This document shows, one piece after another, positions 58,191 to 64,000 of a stretch of 64,000 bases of DNA (its first letter is position 1; every line of letters starts with the position of its first letter). The translations under genes were made by a program, and so were the position numbers. The notes beneath the pieces are model-generated. The model worked only from the letters and a program-made list of their open reading frames with translations, ran no database searches and was not told where the DNA came from. Source of the DNA: Harmothoe impar (taxonomy: Eukaryota > Annelida > Polychaeta > Phyllodocida > Polynoidae); assembly GCA_947462335.1 (NCBI GenBank), contig OX381710.1, positions 59,156,842 to 59,220,841 of the forward strand, written 5' to 3'.

Positions 58191-59068
58191 TGAATCCTGG
58201 AGACTAGCAGGAGTATGGTGAACCATCTAGCTTTAAGCTGTTTCAGTAAATTCCTTTGTATAAATTTAACTATTCTAATGTTTCTACCATTGGCATTGTG
58301 GCCGAACAAATACAGTGGTACACATATCATTATCGGATCATAAAGCACTACGCTTAGAGATCTATTGGTTGTGAGTTTATTCTATATTTCTTTCTTTTTC
58401 CAGGAAACTGAATTTATCTTTCCTCTCTGGGTATTGGCATCGTTTGTATCATGCACATGGGGAGCAACCTTCCATGGTCCTTTGAGAAACGTGTTCTACG
58501 TAGTATGAAATCTGCATATTACACTGGCATTGCTTCCTGATACTTGTAAAGAAAAGGGTACTGCCTGACAAACCCTATGAAGTGTTGTACAAACAATGGC
58601 CACTCTTAAGTACATGGTCCAGATCGATCATCTACTACACCCATAATGAAACTGACCTCTGGCCAACCCCAGAGATGCTGCAGTCAACCTGGCGGTGTCC
58701 CCCCAGGAGGAGCTGTGACATTTATGGGGGAGATAGCATCAGGAGACCATGGAGGGACCATAGAGGCGTGAGTCTTAGCTGCCTGCTGTGTGGAGGTATA
58801 TCACAGCTTATGATGTAGGCCTGTCACAGCCAGGACCTCAGCACTCAGTTCTGTGTAGGTAGGCCTATGTATGGATGCATGCGTTTTACACAACTTTGTG
58901 CCAATCAACATTAAGACACAATGTAATGAGAGGACATCCGTGGGGCTCATTTTTAGGTTTATCAATCCTGTATTTCCCATAGATTACACATATACGAGAT
59001 TTGTACCCGTTTATGTGAGTTTCCTTTGTAGTTACACTAGTTTTCAACACTATAAATAGTTGGTGTAG
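58191..59068. other. Intergenic
   Basis: 58660-58800 is GC-richer and open on both strands (plus frame 58582-58818), with a possible donor GTGAGT at about 58768. It may be part of a gene but cannot be placed. Confidence 0.35.
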
Positions 59069-59515
59069 GTACACAGTAGAATCTACTGTAGATCTACAGT
59101 GTGGACTAGCTCTCACCTGGGGGAGTGATGGTAGTATTGGACCGGTACTAGAAGCGCCACCTGCCGGTCACTTGACCTGCCTGGTTACCACCCCCTTGGT
59201 TTCCACACTGCGCTATTAAAATCCACACCGGCACAGTGAGCAGCACTAGTTCTACGCTTATCTAATATTTGTTACCATATCTATTCTCTTTTTTTCGCTT
59301 ACTGCCATATATTTCAATTATGTAATAAAAGGGGCAGGGACTATTTGGGTCACATATAGCTCAAATACCAACTCTAATTCTATAACTTCACCGTGTTTGT
59401 ATCTACTGTAAAATGGATTTACAGTAGAATCTACTGTATATATACAGTAGATTCTACTGTTTACCTGCAAAAGACTGTACACCTGCAGCAGTATCTACTG
59501 TACAGCTACAACAAT
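59069..59515. repeat. Cluster of ACAGTAGATTCTACTGT palindromes
   Basis: CAGTAGAATCTACTGT at about 59073, TACAGTAGAATCTACTGTA at about 59421, ACAGTAGATTCTACTGT at about 59444, and half sites at 59085, 59401 and 59490. Another copy, CAGTAGAACCTACTGT, lies at about 61450 with the same GTAGGT neighbours. They could be inverted ends of small MITEs or protein-binding palindromes. Confidence 0.65.
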
Positions 59516-60185
59516 GGCAACCGACTTTTTACAGTGGAGATTAGTCTGTATTGGTTTTTAACTTTATCATGGACACACATTTTAGATGATACATTCTGGT
59601 ATGTGCCTAAAGCTAGTGGCGAATACAGACCAGAGGTGAGGGAACAATAATGCACCTGTAACCTAAATGATACAAATATTGTAGACATTAAATAGAGGCA
59701 ATAATGGATAGTTCAACACACCAAAATGATAGCCACTCCACCAGAGGTGTCTCTTATTCATGATTTCAGATAGTAGTATGTCAACTACATATGAATATTC
59801 AATTTGACAATGATTGATGGACAATGTAATTAATGCAATGGGAGATCTCTAACCGTAATTGTGATATTAACATTTTACATCCCAAGTTTTGTTTCACCGC
59901 TGAATGTTGACTTCGTGCTGTAATCGTCATTGAGTTGATGTATTGATCAGCAGCAATCGACATGTAGAGCAGACCAGTGATAGTTGTAGAATGTGACATC
60001 CGGGAAAGTACCCTGTACAGAAAGTACATTATGTCAGTACAGCACATAACAATCATCCCTGGTATTATAGCTGATAGTATAGGCCGACGCCGAATCAACA
60101 AATATCATGCCACAGTATCGACTTGCCATTTACCAGCCTGGGAGTTGAGTGGGGTCAGCAAGCTTAAGTGGGAAAAGCAAATGAG
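59516..60185. other. Intergenic
   Basis: There is no supported gene; opposing open frames at 59799-60267 carry no motif. Confidence 0.5.
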
Positions 60186-60545
60186 AGACTACTCTTGTTC
60201 CCAAAAATTGCATTGCTACACTGGTTTAAGTCTAAGGACTCTACTTGTAGAGGATTTGTGCCAATAAATGATTAAACTCAAAACTCTTCCACAGAAAGGT
60301 TCTGGTGATAACCAGTCTGATCTTGACCTTGCATTTTGAGTTTAGGCCTGGAACCAGCGAACAGGAACCGGAAATGAAACCAGAAAGTATGATGGTTAAA
60401 CTACCATCACACATTCTGGTTCCGGTTCACTGGTTTCAAACTAACCACAGGGACTGCCTAAACCTAGCAAAGTGCAAGTTCAACGTCATACTAGTTGTCA
60501 ACAGAGCCTTCCTTCGGAGGCATTTGCGAATAAGAGTAATGCGAG
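60186..60545. mobile_element. Palindromic foldback element, copy 2
   Basis: Same family as 56529-56797. The shared right part runs GGAACCAG...GAACAGGAACC, ATGATGGTTAAACTACCATCA, CTGGTTCCGGTTCACTGGTT and AGAGCCTTCCTTCGGAGG. About 90 bp are inserted in the left arm. Confidence 0.7.
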
Positions 60546-61129
60546 ACCTGCTTTAGAGGTGGTCAGCAAGGAAGTATCTATGTCAGACTCTCAGGATAAG
60601 AAATAACATCATAGATGGTTTATGGCAAAAAATACTCATTAAATATAATCAGATAATTCTCTCCCTAGTGATGTATATGAAAATGACATAGATGGTGCTA
60701 GTGTCGATGCAATGGAGGTTATTAAATGAATGAAACTGTTTCTACGATAAATAAATGGTACTGGGTTTGAACATATTCCTTTTAGATGTCGAGCATTGAT
60801 ATAATATAGAGGGAATATATGTATTGATGGAGTGAATGTGCATGCATCACACTGATCACTGGTCAGTCACCATGGTCACTACACCCGGTGTATCTTATTC
60901 TCACACAATTGTATAATCATTTAGGTTCCTTTCCGCCTACGTCTCTCCGGCCAAAATATGGTTATAAGATTAATGATATTATTACACATTATCTCTGTAT
61001 GCAGTCAAGATAATATGTTTACTCGATATCCATACAGATATTCTCCCTTGCTATATGTGTGTTTTACATTGTTCTCTAGAATAATCGATGTAGGAGTCTA
61101 TAAGCAATGGCAATGTAGCGACCTTACCA
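60546..61129. other. Intergenic
   Basis: There is no supported gene or repeat. Confidence 0.5.
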
Positions 61130-61290
61130 GCAAAGGGAACTTTCTATTAATCTAGCTGCAAAATCATTATGATGTATCATGTGTGACAGGGACATATATA
61201 TGACTGCTGCTTTTACATACACCACAGTATTCAGCTTTTTCATATGTACAACGACATTACATCAAGTGTAGCTACTGACATAGAAGCATT
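61130..61290 (+). repeat. Dispersed repeat R1, right copy
   Basis: Diverged match to 8450-8610 in the same orientation; landmarks are GTGTGACAG, ACATACA, CTTTTTC and ATGTACA. Confidence 0.55.
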
Positions 61291-61429
61291 CCTTCTCATG
61301 TACCCTTCTGTGCTATTACAGATAGATGTGACATCTTTGTCTTTCTTGATTATTGAGCAGGTAACAGACGTACACTATAAATATTTGTTGTATACATATA
61401 TTACTTCTATGTATACAACAAATCTAATG

Positions 61430-61495
61430 TAGGTGTACATTTTTATGTAGGTATGCAGTAGAACCTACTGTAAAGCTACACACTGTATTCTACAG
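61430..61495. repeat. Copy of the CAGTAG palindrome repeat
   Basis: TAGGTATGCAGTAGAACCTA followed by CTGTAAAGCTACACACTGTA resembles 59060-59105. Confidence 0.5.
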
Positions 61496-61555
61496 TGCAA
61501 TCTTCAAATTGTTTGAGTGTGTGGTGACTTCGAGATTTCCTCATCAACAACTCAC

Positions 61556-61611
<56 letters not shown>

Positions 61612-61612
61612 A
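61556..61612 (+). repeat. (TTA)n microsatellite
   Basis: About 18 uninterrupted TTA units. Confidence 0.98.
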
Positions 61613-61649
61613 AAATGTGACACTAGCCTTTTTCCAAGCAGAAACTATG

Positions 61650-61885
61650 TACCTTCAGCATCTGGCGAAGGAGCAGGAAGGGCCTAATATGTTTCCCAGA
61701 CACAGTCATTTCTGACCAGACTGAGCGATAATATGGGCACTACGAGAAGTCAGCCAATGGTAGCACGGCTTACATACAGAAGATGGGGATCAATAGTACA
61801 GGACATGCCTCATTGGTGAGAAATCACACTGGGTGCAGAGGTAATTTCCAATATGATCTGGTAGTTTGCCATTGATATTCACTGA
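61650..61885 (+). repeat. Dispersed repeat R2, right copy
   Basis: Collinear with 11385-11615; see that entry for landmarks. Confidence 0.65.
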
Positions 61886-61954
61886 GCTTGGGGCTTTATT
61901 CTTAAGAACACGTCATCTGAAGTTTATAGCTTCTGCTTTTCATGTATACCTAAT

Positions 61955-62035
61955 AGTAAACATTGACAAATGGTTGACAATGTTGATTCAATGTTGATTG
62001 AACGTTCAACTGAATTATGTGCCCACTGGGTATGG
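61955..62035. mobile_element. Short MITE, second copy of the 56965-57062 type
   Basis: GTTGACAATGTTGATTCAAT through TTATGTGCCCACTGGG. It lies between R2 and R3 in the right-hand set. Confidence 0.5.
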
Positions 62036-62089
62036 GTGCCTTTAATACCTTTACACATTATTTTTAAATTGTACATAAAGTGCTACCTT

Positions 62090-62385
62090 TCGGCTTTGGG
62101 TATGCTCTGGTGATTCTGTACCATAAACCATATGCTATCGGCAAAGTTCCACTTATTGGAGGGCAAAGCTGAGTGAGGACATTAAGTAGCAAAGTCATGA
62201 CAGCCATTTTGCCACTCATTGTATTCAATAAACAGCCTCTATGTATGGGCACTCGCACTGGTTGTTATCCTAGACCATTTTGTATGTGGGAAGGGGGCAT
62301 TGGAGAGGTGCGAGCGTGCCTGACGGGGTAGGCTGTAGGTGTGTATGTTTGGTGGTCCCAGAGACAGGATAACACTGATTCCCAT
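62090..62385 (+). repeat. Dispersed repeat R3, right copy
   Basis: Collinear with 13580-13870, including ATTCAATAAACA and CCATTTTGTATGTGGGA. Confidence 0.65.
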
Positions 62386-63570
62386 ACATCCATATTGCTA
62401 CATTGTGTGCCCACCGTATGCTAGACTATGCAAACGTTTTCCATACTACTATTTCTGCTAGGCTGCTGACTTTCCATTCTCATTTTACAAGGAATTCTCC
62501 ATCTGGGTAGATTAGTTGTATTGGTGTTATGTTTGATTTACTAGAAATGTAGTGCCCTATTGACAAAACCGTAATGATTGATAATTCCAGATGTCAGCTA
62601 GTAACAGACTGAAAATTTTTAATGACAGTTAGAACTGTCATTAACAGAATACAATTATGTTACACTGTTCTACGACAAAATAAAAACGGGGGCAGACCTG
62701 CCCAATTAGACTAATTTGAAGTCACTGTATTCAAAAATGATGGTAGAAAATACACCATATGTATCAGTTTCAAGATATTTCAACTATGATTATTTGCCGG
62801 TCTACACAATCCTGAATCCCTTTCAAGGACAAAAATCATTAGAAACTAAATTCTACACTATCATGGACCTAATGTGTGGCACCAGAAAGGCAGAAGAGCC
62901 CGAAATTGTCTAGAAATGCCTTTGGGTAATTTTGTATGCAGAATACAATGGTACATCTTTGGTGTTCCATCTTTGTTGATAGAATACCATATGTGAAAAG
63001 TAAAATTAATGTTTCCTCGGCAAAAATGCCACTTTATGGGTACCATGGCAGCCATTCTCACATCATAAACATGATATATTGGTTCTAGTATCTTTAACAC
63101 ATCAGCAAATCTTATAATAGGCATTTCAAATTCCTTTCAGAACCAAAGTTCTTCAAAAACTATGCATTCATTAGGACACTCATCAATATAATATATTTAT
63201 ACATAACACATTTACTAAGCATATTGCTGGAACCTGGTTGGAGATGATCCTGATAGGGAATACAATAGCAAGGCAAAACGGCCCTTATTAAGCACTAGTT
63301 ATATGTTGCAATGTGATATTTCGTTCTTAGTCATTCACCAAGATTACTTAATTCAACAATAAATCAGTAACATATCGATCAGATACCTGGATTAAATATG
63401 TTTTAGGTGAAAAAAGCCATTTTTCTACTTTTAGATTAGATAGTGTGTAATACTATTATGATTCCTTTATACTTAAATAACTGTATATTCAGATGTATAT
63501 ACCAAATTTTGGAAGTATTACTGACGTGATAATTTAACAGAATTTTAAATAAATTTAAAATTTAAACAGT
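62386..63570. other. Intergenic
   Basis: There is no supported gene. A 13-bp inverted pair (AATGACAGTTAGA/ACTGTCATTA) lies at about 62620-62645. Confidence 0.5.
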
Positions 63571-63625
63571 ACAATACAAGGACAATACAAGTAAACAATA
63601 CAATACAAGGACAATACAAGTAGGA
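63571..63625 (+). repeat. Two-copy 29-bp tandem repeat
   Basis: ACAATACAAGGACAATACAA with AGTA occurs twice in a row. Confidence 0.85.
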
Positions 63626-63856
63626 TTTGTTTATACAGTATAGCCCATTTCACCTGTTGTGTTTTGTCTTGTTCCTACCTTATAGTGGGGTCTTTTAGTG
63701 CACCCTATCGTGTGCCTTTCCATAGCCAGCAGCAGGTGGGTTTGCTTGCGCCTGAACAAATGACAACTATTTTATTTGGAGTGTGACTATATATCATCAG
63801 CATACATGTACAATACCGAGGGGACAAGCATGTCCTTATTGATAATGGACAATAAC

Positions 63857-63983
63857 CACAGGTTTTAACAAGACCTCAGCTTGGCGAGTGAGGAGGCTAT
63901 ACAGACTTTTAGTTGCACACCTTCCTATGTATACCCTGTATAGCCTCCTCACTCGCCAAGCTGAGGTATTGTTAAAACCTGTG
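63857..63983. mobile_element. 127-bp hAT-like MITE with 47-bp inverted repeats
   Basis: 63857-63903 and 63937-63983 are complementary with one mismatch. Identical eight-base flanks ACAATAAC lie at 63849-63856 and 63984-63991. An eight-base target duplication is the hAT rule. The loop is 33 bases and there is no coding. Confidence 0.88.
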
Positions 63984-64000
63984 ACAATAACACAGCACCT

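Overview
This is intron-containing, AT-rich animal nuclear DNA. It has no operons, ribosomal RNA or plasmid features. The mix of BEL/Pao, PIF/Harbinger, hAT-like and piggyBac-like elements suggests an invertebrate, probably marine; the species cannot be fixed from the sequence. No host gene is convincingly present; two isolated islands that read like coding sequence (4303-4544 and 57844-58190) may be terminal exons. The window is dominated by transposons and repeats.

Layout. 1-22.4 kb: repeat-rich intergenic DNA with short MITEs, a 147-bp satellite carrying RFX-type X-boxes (5.7-5.9 and 7.4-7.9 kb), and a 34-bp minisatellite carrying an ETS-type core (16.7-17.4 kb). 22.5-53.2 kb: a nested transposon cluster. 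53.2-64 kb: repeat-rich intergenic DNA with foldback elements, palindromic motifs, a hAT-like MITE, and three blocks collinear with blocks at 8.4-13.9 kb.

The cluster has four related PIF/Harbinger elements: A (22490-24111), B (24115-32458), C (32722-51387) and E (51795-53246). They share a terminal inverted repeat containing GTTTCACC or ATTTCACC, a CAG (CWG) target triplet and subterminal CCGTATG motifs. B is apparently autonomous. It has an intact five-exon DDE transposase on the minus strand facing a nine-exon SANT/Myb-like partner gene, which carries a one-base frameshift in a C12 tract. A, C and E encode no transposase but each carries 20-21-bp minisatellites, purine-rich in the left half and pyrimidine-rich in the right.

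C is split by a BEL/Pao retrotransposon (35643-51080). That element lacks the protease region and has three in-frame stops in pol, although its LTRs are about 99% alike. Its left LTR is split by element D (35921-43802): 118-bp terminal direct repeats, a polypurine-like end, one 578-codon Gag-like ORF of unknown family on the minus strand, and no recognisable polymerase or integrase. Insertion order is therefore C, then BEL, then D. D and the minisatellite-bearing Harbinger family are the most likely undescribed systems here.
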